DNA of 64,000 bases, taken from positions 19,634-83,633 of the forward strand of contig JAYZBC010000075.1 of assembly GCA_036339375.1 (NCBI GenBank), given 5' to 3'. The notes beneath the pieces are model-generated. The model had not been told where the DNA came from. It was given only the letters and a program-made list of their open reading frames with translations, and did not search any database. Each line of letters begins with the position of its first letter. Position 1 is the first letter of the stretch. The DNA comes from JAYZBC01 sp036339375 (GTDB taxonomy: Bacteria > Pseudomonadota > Alphaproteobacteria > MPNO01 > UBA2964). Positions 36,427 to 44,542 of the stretch are shown piece after piece. A program made the position numbers and the translations under genes.

Positions 36427-37689
36427 ATGCCTAAGCTCCAGCCAATCAGAGGCACTCGCGATATTTTGCCTGAGGAGCGCAGCCGCTTTAGGCATATTGA
36501 AGAAGTAGCACGTGAATTAGCGTTACGATATGGTTACCTTGAAACTGCGACACCCATACTCGAATTTTCTGAGGTTTTTAAAAAAACCCTTGGAGAAACC
36601 TCCGATGTTGTCAAAAAAGAAATGTATACTTTTACTGATAAAGGCGGAGACGAGGTAACTTTGAGGCCGGAAGGCACAGCGGGTATTGCTCGAATGCTGA
36701 TTTCTGGGGGTTTGACGCAAGATTTACCACTGAAATTTTTTTATCAAGGCCCCATGTTCCGTTATGAAAGGCCCCAAAAAGGTCGATTTCGCCAATTTCA
36801 TCAAATCGGAGTGGAACTATTAGGAGTGCCCGAGCCTCTCGGAGATATTGAGGTGATAGCACTTGGATCAGCCTTACTTGAAAAACTCGGAATAAGAGAA
36901 AAGACAACACTTCACCTCAACACGCTCGGTACAAAAATAAGCAGGGGAAAATTTAAGACCCAGTTAATCACATATCTCAATGACTTTCGGTCAACATTGT
37001 CTGTTGAAAGCAGAGAGCGGATAAAAGTAAATCCTCTTAGAATTTTGGACTCCAAAGATGCCAATGACAAAGAAATATTGGCTAACGCACCACGTTTGTT
37101 TGATAGCCTTGATTCCGAATCCTTAGAATTTTTTGAAACCGTTAAAGAAGGACTTGACCATTTAGGCATTAGTTACCAGTTGGATTCTAAGCTAGTTAGA
37201 GGCCTAGATTATTATTGTCATACAGCGTTTGAGTTCATTACCCCCCACCTAGGTGCACAAGGGGCTGTCCTTGCTGGAGGTCGATATGATGGTTTGGTTG
37301 GGCAGATGGGGGGTACAGAAACTGCTGGAATTGGTTGGGCGGGGGGTATAGAAAGGTTGTCTTTGTTGACAGGGACAAACAAAAAGTATTCTAGAACAAT
37401 CTCTGTAATCCCAGTCGTTTCTGGTCTTGAAAAGGAAGCTTTGAGTTTAGCAGTTCATTGCAGAGCGCAAGGGCTGGCAATCGACCTGGGTTTTCGTGGA
37501 AATTTAAGTAGGCGATTAAAAAGAGCGAGCAAACTAAATGCTATTGCCGCGGTAATTATGGGTCCTGAAGAGATGAATCGTGGTTTCGTGATAGTAAGAA
37601 ATCTAGACACCGGAAAACAAGAAGACGTAGCTATGACTAATCTCATTGCCTATTTAGAACGTTACCAACATGGGAATGCAGGTCAGTGA
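36427..37689 (+). CDS. hisS: Histidyl-tRNA synthetase
   Basis: Class II synthetase, 420 residues from ATG 36427 (the frame reaches 36397, inside the previous gene). Seen: the family start LQPIRGTRDILPEE, motif 2 in FYQGPMFRYERPQKGRFRQFHQIGVE, the histidine-specific LVRGLDYYCHTAFEF, motif 3 in GTETAGIGWAGGIERL, and an anticodon-binding C-terminus. Its TGA overlaps the GTG start of prfA by four bases, so the two are translationally coupled. Confidence 0.96.
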   Translation: MPKLQPIRGTRDILPEERSRFRHIEEVARELALRYGYLETATPILEFSEVFKKTLGETSDVVKKEMYTFTDKGGDEVTLRPEGTAGIARMLISGGLTQDLPLKFFYQGPMFRYERPQKGRFRQFHQIGVELLGVPEPLGDIEVIALGSALLEKLGIREKTTLHLNTLGTKISRGKFKTQLITYLNDFRSTLSVESRERIKVNPLRILDSKDANDKEILANAPRLFDSLDSESLEFFETVKEGLDHLGISYQLDSKLVRGLDYYCHTAFEFITPHLGAQGAVLAGGRYDGLVGQMGGTETAGIGWAGGIERLSLLTGTNKKYSRTISVIPVVSGLEKEALSLAVHCRAQGLAIDLGFRGNLSRRLKRASKLNAIAAVIMGPEEMNRGFVIVRNLDTGKQEDVAMTNLIAYLERYQHGNAGQ

Positions 37690-38768
37690 ATTTTGATGAA
37701 AAGCTTGATCTCCTTTTATCTAGGTACGACGAGCTGACTAATTTAATGTCTGAGAATTACAGCGGGAGCTCGAACGAATTTGTTCGACTTTCCAAGGAAT
37801 ATGCTGAACTAAAGCCTATTGTTCAATGCATTGAGGAGCGAAGAAATTTAAAAAATGAAATAGCGGAATTAAATTTAATTGTGTCTGATAACCAAGCGGA
37901 AACAGAAATTCGAAACCTTGCGGACTCTGAGATTAAGGCAGCGAAAGAGCATTTGCCAAAAATTGATAGACGTTTAAATACAATGCTCATGCCAAAAGAT
38001 GCCGCTGACGAAAAAAATGCAATTTTGGAAGTACGAGCGGGAACGGGTGGTGATGAAGCTGCTCTTTTTGCAGGTGATTTGTTTAGGATGTATCAGCGGT
38101 ATTCTGACCGTAATAATTGGAAATTTGAAACAATTCAGCTATCCGAAACCGGCATTGGTGGCTTAAAGGAAGCCATCGTTGAAGTTAAGGGCAAGGGCGT
38201 TTTTGCACGATTAAAATTTGAATCTGGCGTACATCGTGTGCAACGTGTTCCCGAAACAGAATCTGGTGGCAGAATTCATACTTCCGCTGCCACAGTTGCA
38301 GTCCTTCCAGAGGCTGAAGAAACAGATGTAATTATAGACGAAAAAGATTTGCGTGTTGATACATTTCGGGCTCAAGGTGCTGGTGGGCAACATGTTAACA
38401 CTACGGATAGTGCGGTAAGAATCACCCATCTGCCGTCAGGGATTGTTGTAAGTCAACAAGATGAAAAATCGCAACACAAAAATCGAGCAAAAGCAATGAA
38501 AGTGCTAAGGGCAAGAGTTTTTGAAGCTAATCGTTCAAAAAAAGCTGCTGAACGTGCTCAAACAAGAAAAGATCAGGTAGGCACAGGAGATCGTTCAGAA
38601 CGAATTCGTACGTACAATTTTCCACAAAGCAGGGTCACTGACCACCGGATAGGGTTAACCCTACATAAAATTGATAGTGTTCTTGCGGGGGAAGCTTTGA
38701 ATGAAATAATTGAAGCATTAACAACTAGTGATGAGGCAAACCGTTTATCGGAAATCCACCAGAAATGA
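37686..38768 (+). CDS. prfA: Peptide chain release factor 1
   Basis: 360 residues. Ends translation at UAA and UAG. The catalytic GGQ is at residues 233-235 in AQGAGGQHVN, at the same position as in E. coli RF1. The stop-codon recognition segment reads RVPETESGGRIHTSA, i.e. P-E-T at the PxT tripeptide. Starts with GTG overlapping hisS; its own stop overlaps the ATG of prmC (ATGA), the enzyme that methylates its GGQ glutamine. Confidence 0.96.
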   Translation: MNFDEKLDLLLSRYDELTNLMSENYSGSSNEFVRLSKEYAELKPIVQCIEERRNLKNEIAELNLIVSDNQAETEIRNLADSEIKAAKEHLPKIDRRLNTMLMPKDAADEKNAILEVRAGTGGDEAALFAGDLFRMYQRYSDRNNWKFETIQLSETGIGGLKEAIVEVKGKGVFARLKFESGVHRVQRVPETESGGRIHTSAATVAVLPEAEETDVIIDEKDLRVDTFRAQGAGGQHVNTTDSAVRITHLPSGIVVSQQDEKSQHKNRAKAMKVLRARVFEANRSKKAAERAQTRKDQVGTGDRSERIRTYNFPQSRVTDHRIGLTLHKIDSVLAGEALNEIIEALTTSDEANRLSEIHQK

Positions 38769-39634
38769 CACTCCAAACCTTCACAAACGTAATAATTAAA
38801 GCGAAAAAACAATTACAGTCTGCTAGAATCGATGAGCCGCAAAGAGAAGCACGTCTTCTCTTGTCTTATGTGACGGGGCTTTCGATGTCAAAAATTTTTT
38901 CCAATCCAGACAAAGAGTTAAATTCCGTTGAACACGAAGCTTTTGATGGGCTTATTTTGCGACGTCTCAAACATGAACCAATTTCTCACTTATTAGGGAA
39001 ACGTGAGTTTTGGAGTCTAAATTTTTTGGTCGGACCACAAGTACTTGACCCCAGGCCTGCAAGTGAAACGTTGGTTGAAACGGGACTTAAATATTTTAAT
39101 AATCACGAGGCTTCTTTTTCTGTCCTTGATCTTGGAACAGGTAGCGGTTGCCTTGTTTTGTCGATTCTTTCAGAAAGGCCTCATGCAAATGGTTTAGGTA
39201 TTGACGTTTCTTCAGTAGCTTTAGGAATAGCTCGACAAAATGCCACTCTGCATTCGTTATCTGAACGTGTTACTTTTAAATATGGCGATTGGGGCAGAAA
39301 CGTGAATGGTGAATTTGATTTGATTTTATGTAATCCTCCTTATATTGCAACTTCTGAAAAAAATGATTTGTCTTTTGGAATTATTGACTTTGAACCATCA
39401 ATTGCCCTTTTCGGAGGATTTGACGGGCTTAATGCATATCGGAAATTGAGTGATGACATTTCAAAATTGTTGTCTTCAAAGGGAATAGCAATTATCGAAT
39501 TTGGGCAAGGCCAATGCAAAAGCGTGAGTGAAATTTTCAAAAAGGCGGGGCTTTTTCAAATTGGTACCCGTAAAGATTTGTCCGGAATAACAAGATGTGG
39601 TGTTTTTTCCAAAATATTTACTACAACAAAATAA
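38765..39634 (+). CDS. prmC: Release-factor glutamine N5-methyltransferase
   Basis: 289 residues. Methylates the GGQ glutamine of RF1 and RF2. Catalytic NPPY at residues 190-193; SAM-binding VLDLGTGSGCLVLSIL; N-terminal helical release-factor-binding part with PISHLLGKREFW. The four-base overlap with prfA places enzyme and substrate in one transcript. Followed by a weak hairpin. Confidence 0.95.
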   Translation: MTLQTFTNVIIKAKKQLQSARIDEPQREARLLLSYVTGLSMSKIFSNPDKELNSVEHEAFDGLILRRLKHEPISHLLGKREFWSLNFLVGPQVLDPRPASETLVETGLKYFNNHEASFSVLDLGTGSGCLVLSILSERPHANGLGIDVSSVALGIARQNATLHSLSERVTFKYGDWGRNVNGEFDLILCNPPYIATSEKNDLSFGIIDFEPSIALFGGFDGLNAYRKLSDDISKLLSSKGIAIIEFGQGQCKSVSEIFKKAGLFQIGTRKDLSGITRCGVFSKIFTTTK

Positions 39635-39640
39635 AAAAAA

Positions 39641-39663
39641 GGGTTGGAAACATAACCTAACCC
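39641..39663 (+). terminator. Weak hairpin after prmC
   Basis: GGGTTGG (39641-39647) pairs with CTAACCC (39657-39663) around a 9-base loop, seven bases after the prmC stop. No T run follows, so intrinsic termination would be inefficient. Confidence 0.3.
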
Positions 39664-39838
39664 AATTAGGGTGCATTATGAGCAAGGGAAAAGGCCACAG
39701 GCAAAACTAGCTCATTGTTCCTTAAAAGACTGTGAGAGCAGGGTGGAGAAGCTCGAAATTGGGAGCGGATAGCTTGCCGTTAGTTGTAAAAATCCACGGC
39801 CCATAAGACGTTTTTTTAACAATAACCGGATAAAAATT

Positions 39839-40372
39839 ATGAGATTAGGTCCGAATAATAGACGGATGAAGAACAGGGGGAATGGAAGCCGCCGTAATGG
39901 AGCCCAACGTTCAAATGGTATTGATAGCAATGGCCCCGATGTAAAAGTGCGTGGGAATGCACAACAAATTGTAGATAAGTATCAAGCTTTAGCGAGAGAA
40001 GCTGCCACTTCCGGGGACCCTGTAATGGCAGAAAATTTCTTTCAACATGCTGAACATTATTTACGCATTTTAAATGCAAACGGGAGTGCGCAAAAGGGGC
40101 AGGCAAATAATCGAAATGGTGAACGCAAAATTACCCAAACAAGTCAACAGAAAAATGTTGAAGTTGCAGTAGATGATTCTAATGTTGAAGGAAACGAAAA
40201 GATTGAAACAAAGGTTGTTTCTGATGTTGCAGGTCCAGAAACTCCACCCGAGTTAGTTGAGACCACAGTGGATTCTGATGACACTTCCGAAAGATTAAAA
40301 GAAATTACCAAGCCAATTGAAGTTTTCTCAGAATCGAGTAATGAAGATAAAAATAAACCAGCAGCTTCTTAA
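39839..40372 (+). CDS. DUF4167 domain protein
   Basis: 177 residues. The N-terminal ~85 residues are the DUF4167 domain: basic NNRRMKNRGNGSRRNG, then GNAQQIVDKYQALAREAATSGDPVMAENFFQHAEHYLRIL, which is strongly conserved in Alphaproteobacteria and always near prmC. The rest is acidic and disordered. Possibly nucleic-acid associated because of the basic start; function unproven. In many relatives clpB follows; it does not here. Confidence 0.88.
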   Translation: MRLGPNNRRMKNRGNGSRRNGAQRSNGIDSNGPDVKVRGNAQQIVDKYQALAREAATSGDPVMAENFFQHAEHYLRILNANGSAQKGQANNRNGERKITQTSQQKNVEVAVDDSNVEGNEKIETKVVSDVAGPETPPELVETTVDSDDTSERLKEITKPIEVFSESSNEDKNKPAAS

Positions 40373-40773
40373 AAAATTTTAACAAAATGTGTTCATAATT
40401 GTGAATAATTACCCCAATTTTGTAAGTGTTCATTGGGTAGGTTGATCAGCTCATTTATTTTTCTCACTAGCATCAATTGAAGGAGCAGCTTTCCAGCAAC
40501 AATACCTTTCCTAATTATCTTGTAAAAGGCGCTCCGCCAGGAGAAATGATTTGTTAAAACTTAGAATATTTTTTAGTTTATAAACACTTTGTATTTTAGA
40601 AAATTAGAAAAAAATAAATTTTAGAAACCTCTATTACTAACTTGTTTGAGGTGTAAGAATCAAAGCACTTGGAAGTCTCCCCCTTATTTTTTCGTTTAAG
40701 CTAAAAAAAAGAATCTTTAAATGCTTGAATTTTGGCATTTACCGGTGTAGCAGATTGTTCCTTTTAATAATAA
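40373..40773. other. 401-base AT-rich intergenic stretch
   Basis: Runs of A and T with no frame of useful length, no clear tRNA or riboswitch, and no sequence I can match to clpB, which follows DUF4167 in related genomes. A short GC-rich patch (GGCGCTCCGCC, about 40529-40539) could form a small hairpin. It should contain the promoter of the next gene, but I cannot point to convincing boxes. Confidence 0.5.
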
Positions 40774-41247
40774 ATGGATGCCATGAGTAATACGACAATG
40801 AGCAAAACCGCTGACACTAAAGGTTCTAAAGCTGCTTCCTCAAGCGCTTCAGAGACCAAAAAATCTAAAACTCCCTCATCGGAGACGCCAACTTCTACAA
40901 GCTCTTCGGCAGAGATCTCAGGTCCAAGCAATTCGGGTGTTGCAAGCGAAAAATCTAGCCGTGAATCTGTTGGTGGCCCTGGTGCTGTCCATTATGGGTT
41001 CTTTAGTAATATCAAAACCCCGGAATACCGGTCCGGCTGGGATGATATTTGGTCTAAAAAGCAAAACAAACCAAGGAAGAAAAAAACAGTTTGTGTAAAT
41101 TTTTCGTTTCAAAGTTTACCGAAAGATGTTCAATCCGCCTTAATTGGTGCAGCCCGCAAGGAATTAAAAAAAGTAAAAATAAATTTCGATAATCGGGAGA
41201 AAAAGGGCGAAATAGTTTGGCATTTGAAATGTGAGGTGAAAAATTAA
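40774..41247 (+). CDS. Ser/Thr-rich protein of unknown family
   Basis: 157 residues, not recognised. Residues 1-70 are low-complexity Ser, Thr, Lys and Ala and surely disordered. Residues ~73-157 look folded: a GAVHYGFFSNIKTPEYRSGWDDIW motif rich in aromatic residues, a basic KKQNKPRKKKT linker, then an alternating strand-helix-strand pattern (TVCVNFSFQSLPKDVQSALIGAARKELKKVKINFDN...GEIVWHLKCEV). ATG codons at 40774, 40783 and 40798 are all possible starts. Convergent with the cupin gene. Coding is supported by length and compositional structure only. Confidence 0.6.
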   Translation: MDAMSNTTMSKTADTKGSKAASSSASETKKSKTPSSETPTSTSSSAEISGPSNSGVASEKSSRESVGGPGAVHYGFFSNIKTPEYRSGWDDIWSKKQNKPRKKKTVCVNFSFQSLPKDVQSALIGAARKELKKVKINFDNREKKGEIVWHLKCEVKN

Positions 41248-41262
41248 ACGTTTTGCCGAAAA

Positions 41263-41802
41263 TTATTCTGAAGCACCCCAAAAGTTACCCTCGTCGGAAA
41301 TTACTTTAATTTGACCTCCATTTTCTTTCAGGTGACTTGGTAAGGGTTCACCGTAAATATTATAACGTGGGTGGTCTTCAGTGGGATCAGTTTTGGCAGC
41401 TACCCGCAGTAAAACAAGTGGTTCTTTGCTAGTGGCCTCGAACCTATAAAAACTACCCGAGGGTAACATTACGCCCTCAAATGGCCCGCAGTGTTTTGTC
41501 TCTCCCCGAGGTCCATAGAAACAAGCACTACCGCTCAAAACCAAGTGAAAGTGATCTTGGTCTGTGTGATTGTGAAGACCATTTTCGCCACCTGAGGCAT
41601 AGACTTTTAAATTAATCCACATATTGCCCGTATCAGCGATACGCTGGTTACTCCGCCCCTGTTTCAATAACTCGGCCCGCAATTTAAAAAATTGAGCGGG
41701 TGGACTATTTAAAAGCATAACCTCACGTGCTTTCCTCATTGCGTCAGTTTCTTGTTGTTTCTTCCCTTTGTCGATCCCGTTTAGTGGCATAAATTTCTCC
41801 AT
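41263..41802 (-). CDS. Cupin-domain protein
   Basis: 179 residues. The cupin barrel spans about residues 60-140, with motif 1 GLHNHTDQDHFHLVLSGSACFYG supplying metal-binding histidines and motif 2 GVMLPSGSFYRFEATSKEPLVLLRV lacking the usual second histidine. It begins three bases after the amidohydrolase stop, so the two are co-expressed. Cupins beside ACMSD-type amidohydrolases may be dioxygenases, isomerases or stabilising partners; substrate unknown. Confidence 0.75.
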   Translation of the reverse strand: MEKFMPLNGIDKGKKQQETDAMRKAREVMLLNSPPAQFFKLRAELLKQGRSNQRIADTGNMWINLKVYASGGENGLHNHTDQDHFHLVLSGSACFYGPRGETKHCGPFEGVMLPSGSFYRFEATSKEPLVLLRVAAKTDPTEDHPRYNIYGEPLPSHLKENGGQIKVISDEGNFWGASE

Positions 41803-41805
41803 ATT

Positions 41806-42879
41806 TCATAGTTTTAGACCGTAAAGGTCTATGACATTTTGGCTCAAAACTCGTTTTTGTTTTCTGGGGTCTAAATCTCCAATTTGTTTAGCTAAAAATG
41901 CACGTGAATTTGGCCAGGTCATATTGGGATGTGGATAATCACTAGACCACATGCAGTTTTTGTATCCCCAGTATTTTAGTGCTTGGGCACCCACAAAATC
42001 ATCCATAAAAGTGGCATAAACGTGCTGTTCGAAAATTTCACTCGGCAAACGTTTTATGGCAAACTCCTCTTGAGGGTGCCCTGGTTTTTTGTTTCGTTTG
42101 TAATAATAATCCCACTGTTGTAGGACGAAAGGTATCCACCCTATTTCACTTTCAACAATTTGCATCCGTAATTTTGGATGTCGTTCAAATACACCTGACC
42201 AGATAAGGTCAAACATCGTTGTTATTGAATCTGCAGTTTTAATGTTAACTGAACCACGAACTTTTTCCATACCGTGGCGCTCGCCGCGATTATAGTTGTG
42301 GCCGGTTAAAATATGAAAATTCAAGGGATAACCAATTTCAGAAGCGGCAGCCCAAAGTTTTTCGTAATGATGGGAAGTTAGAGGCAGAGTTGGATCAGGT
42401 ACTTGCCAAACCAATCCTCCCAATAACCCTATATCGAAGCAGCGTTGCATTTCTGCAATTGCAAAGTCGATGTCGTAAACACACAAAGCAGGCACCGCAA
42501 ACAATCGTTTGGGCGAGGTTTTGCAATAATCCGCGACCCAGTCGTTATATAGACGAAACGCTACTTCCTGCACCTCTTTTGGCTTTGCAAATAAGCGGAG
42601 GGTTGCAGTGGGATAAATAATTTCAGCAGCGACACCGTCCAAATCCATGTGCTCTATTCTGATCTTTGGGTCTACACCCCCTAAGGGTCTTGTGCCCTCT
42701 GGAAATGGTAGGCGTTGTGGTATATGACTTTTTAAATCAATGGATAAATTGGCCCATAAATCCAGTGGTTCATCAATGTGGGAATCTGCCGAAATGATAA
42801 GCGGCGGTATGCTTTCCGTTGCATCTTTTAGCTTGGGGTCAATATACCTTGCCGACATATTATCAAGAGTGGTTGCCAT
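41806..42879 (-). CDS. Amidohydrolase-2 family (ACMSD-like) metalloenzyme
   Basis: 357 residues. TIM-barrel of the COG2159/ACMSD group: ISADSHIDEP at the N-terminus, a histidine in NFHILTGHN, and the C-terminal SSDYPHPNMTWPNS, all characteristic. Members include decarboxylases of aromatic and muconate acids and some hydrolases. ATG 42879 has GGAG 8 bases upstream; the frame extends 22 codons further. Operon with the cupin gene. Role unknown; aromatic-acid decarboxylation is only one possibility. Confidence 0.8.
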   Translation of the reverse strand: MATTLDNMSARYIDPKLKDATESIPPLIISADSHIDEPLDLWANLSIDLKSHIPQRLPFPEGTRPLGGVDPKIRIEHMDLDGVAAEIIYPTATLRLFAKPKEVQEVAFRLYNDWVADYCKTSPKRLFAVPALCVYDIDFAIAEMQRCFDIGLLGGLVWQVPDPTLPLTSHHYEKLWAAASEIGYPLNFHILTGHNYNRGERHGMEKVRGSVNIKTADSITTMFDLIWSGVFERHPKLRMQIVESEIGWIPFVLQQWDYYYKRNKKPGHPQEEFAIKRLPSEIFEQHVYATFMDDFVGAQALKYWGYKNCMWSSDYPHPNMTWPNSRAFLAKQIGDLDPRKQKRVLSQNVIDLYGLKL

Positions 42880-42982
42880 GTTTTGTGCTCCATTTTTTAC
42901 GTCGGTGTTTGAGTTATCATCCTGACATTTTAATTTGTAATACACAAATTTAGGTAACTGTAATCATCATCTCTACTTTTAC

Positions 42983-44305
42983 TTATTTATCTTTAAAGAG
43001 TTTTTTCATTCTTTTATCAAGTTTTGAAATATTTTTCTTAAAAAGGCTAAGTTCACGCCCTTTCAGTTTTCTACCGGATGGTAATTTTAGTCGCATCGGA
43101 TTGACCCGTTTTCCAAATGCATGAACTTCGTAATGCAAATGTGGGCCTGTTGAACGGCCCGTTGATCCAACATATCCAATTATTTCTCCCTGGTTTATGC
43201 GCTTCCCTCGCCTAATACCTCGCTTAAAGCCCCGTAAATGGGCGTAAACAGTAGTATAAGATTTGTTATGTCGAATTTTTATCAGTTTGCCATAATTAGC
43301 CTGTCTAGCAGCTTGTATGACCTTACCATTTCCGGCTGCAAAGACGGGTGTACCAGACGGTGCAGCAAAGTCTACGCCACGATGCATTTTGTTATACCCT
43401 AAAATGGGATGCCGACGACGCCCATATCCTGAAGACAATCTAGCTCCGTTAATAGGGGTTTTCATGAGGGCTTTTTGAGCACTGGCTCCGTGTTCATCAA
43501 AATATTCTATTCCATGACGGTTACTTCTAAATTGATAAAGTTGAAGTGCTTTGCCACTTAAAACGAGTTTTGCGTAACGAATTTCCCCCCATTTTGCAAT
43601 TTGACCGTTTTTATGATGGAGCCGTTCAACAAAAACCGTAAAAGAATCTCCTTTTTGAATGTCACGCTGAAAATCGACATCCCAGCTGTAAAGTCGTACC
43701 AATTTAAATAAGGTGGAAGGTGTTAAACCAGCTTTGGTGGCCGCTAGAAAAAGGTTGGCATGGATAATACCCTTGGCTCCAAAGTCTCTGCTCTCTAAAA
43801 TTTCTTTTATTCTTTTTGCTTCAAATGTTCCGTTAATTTTACGACTAACCGAAATGATCTGAAATGATGTGGGACTGAAATTAAAGCCGGCAAAATGTCG
43901 ATTAGTCTCCCACCAAGAATTTGGTTGGAAAATAACAACAACTTTTTGGCCGCGTTTAAGAGATTTTGGGGGATAAATTTTGCCCATTGCACGGATCGCT
44001 TTATGAGCGGATGAATTAGGGACCCCTAATTTCTTAAGTAACATTAAAAATGTATCGCCAGCACGAACCTCGACTATTTTTTTTATTTTTTCGGGTAGGG
44101 GAGGTAATAAAAAATTAGGTGCTGGGTACGTTATTGGTGTTCCCCGCATAGATTTAATTATTTTTGTGACAGGAAGTTTTTCTTTTAAATTAGTCTTTTC
44201 GTTTTCTGGTTCTTCCTTTGAATACCAAAACGCTGTCAACGCTACGATAAAAGCCACTGCAGCAAAGTGAAATTTTCTGGCACCAAAGCGCTTGGTGAAC
44301 TTCAA
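42983..44305 (-). CDS. M23 peptidoglycan endopeptidase (LytM-type)
   Basis: 440 residues. An N-terminal membrane anchor or signal (FHFAAVAFIVALTAFWY), a LysM/OapA-like module at about 75-130 (VEVRAGDTFLMLLKKLG ... LKRGQKVVVIF), a middle beta domain, and a C-terminal M23 domain with zinc ligands in MHRGVDFAAPSGTPV and HLHYEV. The full H-xxx-D and HxH set suggests an active zinc peptidase cutting peptide cross-links for wall growth or division. The Lys/Arg-rich C-terminus is longer than usual. Confidence 0.88.
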   Translation of the reverse strand: MKFTKRFGARKFHFAAVAFIVALTAFWYSKEEPENEKTNLKEKLPVTKIIKSMRGTPITYPAPNFLLPPLPEKIKKIVEVRAGDTFLMLLKKLGVPNSSAHKAIRAMGKIYPPKSLKRGQKVVVIFQPNSWWETNRHFAGFNFSPTSFQIISVSRKINGTFEAKRIKEILESRDFGAKGIIHANLFLAATKAGLTPSTLFKLVRLYSWDVDFQRDIQKGDSFTVFVERLHHKNGQIAKWGEIRYAKLVLSGKALQLYQFRSNRHGIEYFDEHGASAQKALMKTPINGARLSSGYGRRRHPILGYNKMHRGVDFAAPSGTPVFAAGNGKVIQAARQANYGKLIKIRHNKSYTTVYAHLRGFKRGIRRGKRINQGEIIGYVGSTGRSTGPHLHYEVHAFGKRVNPMRLKLPSGRKLKGRELSLFKKNISKLDKRMKKLFKDK

Positions 44306-44398
44306 TTTGAAACCTCAAAAAATTTGGGCGAAGTGACCTCACTTTATTCTTTTTCGCTGCGATTAAAATTTTCTCAACGGATGTAAAAAAAATGGCGG

Positions 44399-44429
44399 AA
44401 ACGTGTTTTGTTGTCAACAAAACACGTTT
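44399..44429. repeat. Perfect 31-base palindrome in a divergent promoter gap
   Basis: Fifteen bases (AAACGTGTTTTGTTG) repeat exactly as reverse complement around one central T at 44414. It lies between the divergent M23 peptidase and acyl-CoA ligase genes, 94 and 113 bases from their starts. TT follows the right arm on the plus strand. It could be an operator for a dimeric regulator or a hairpin that insulates the two transcription units; no regulator gene is adjacent. Confidence 0.75.
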
Positions 44430-44542
44430 TTCTGGAGGTTAAAAAATTTTAATCAAACATTTTTTTAAGCTCAACTTGACGATTAGTGTCTTAGGTAATT
44501 TACTATTTGAATAATAATAATTTTTAGTAAAGGTAGGGAGTT

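Noticed and set aside
38232..38280. RF1 recognition tripeptide reads PET instead of PAT or PVT, hinting at changed stop-codon use
   Set aside because: I recall similar variants in ordinary alphaproteobacterial RF1, and genes here use TAA, TAG and TGA as normal stops.
40373..40773. Possible clpB remnant
   Set aside because: No stretch in any frame matched ClpB motifs; the region only shows AT-rich sequence.
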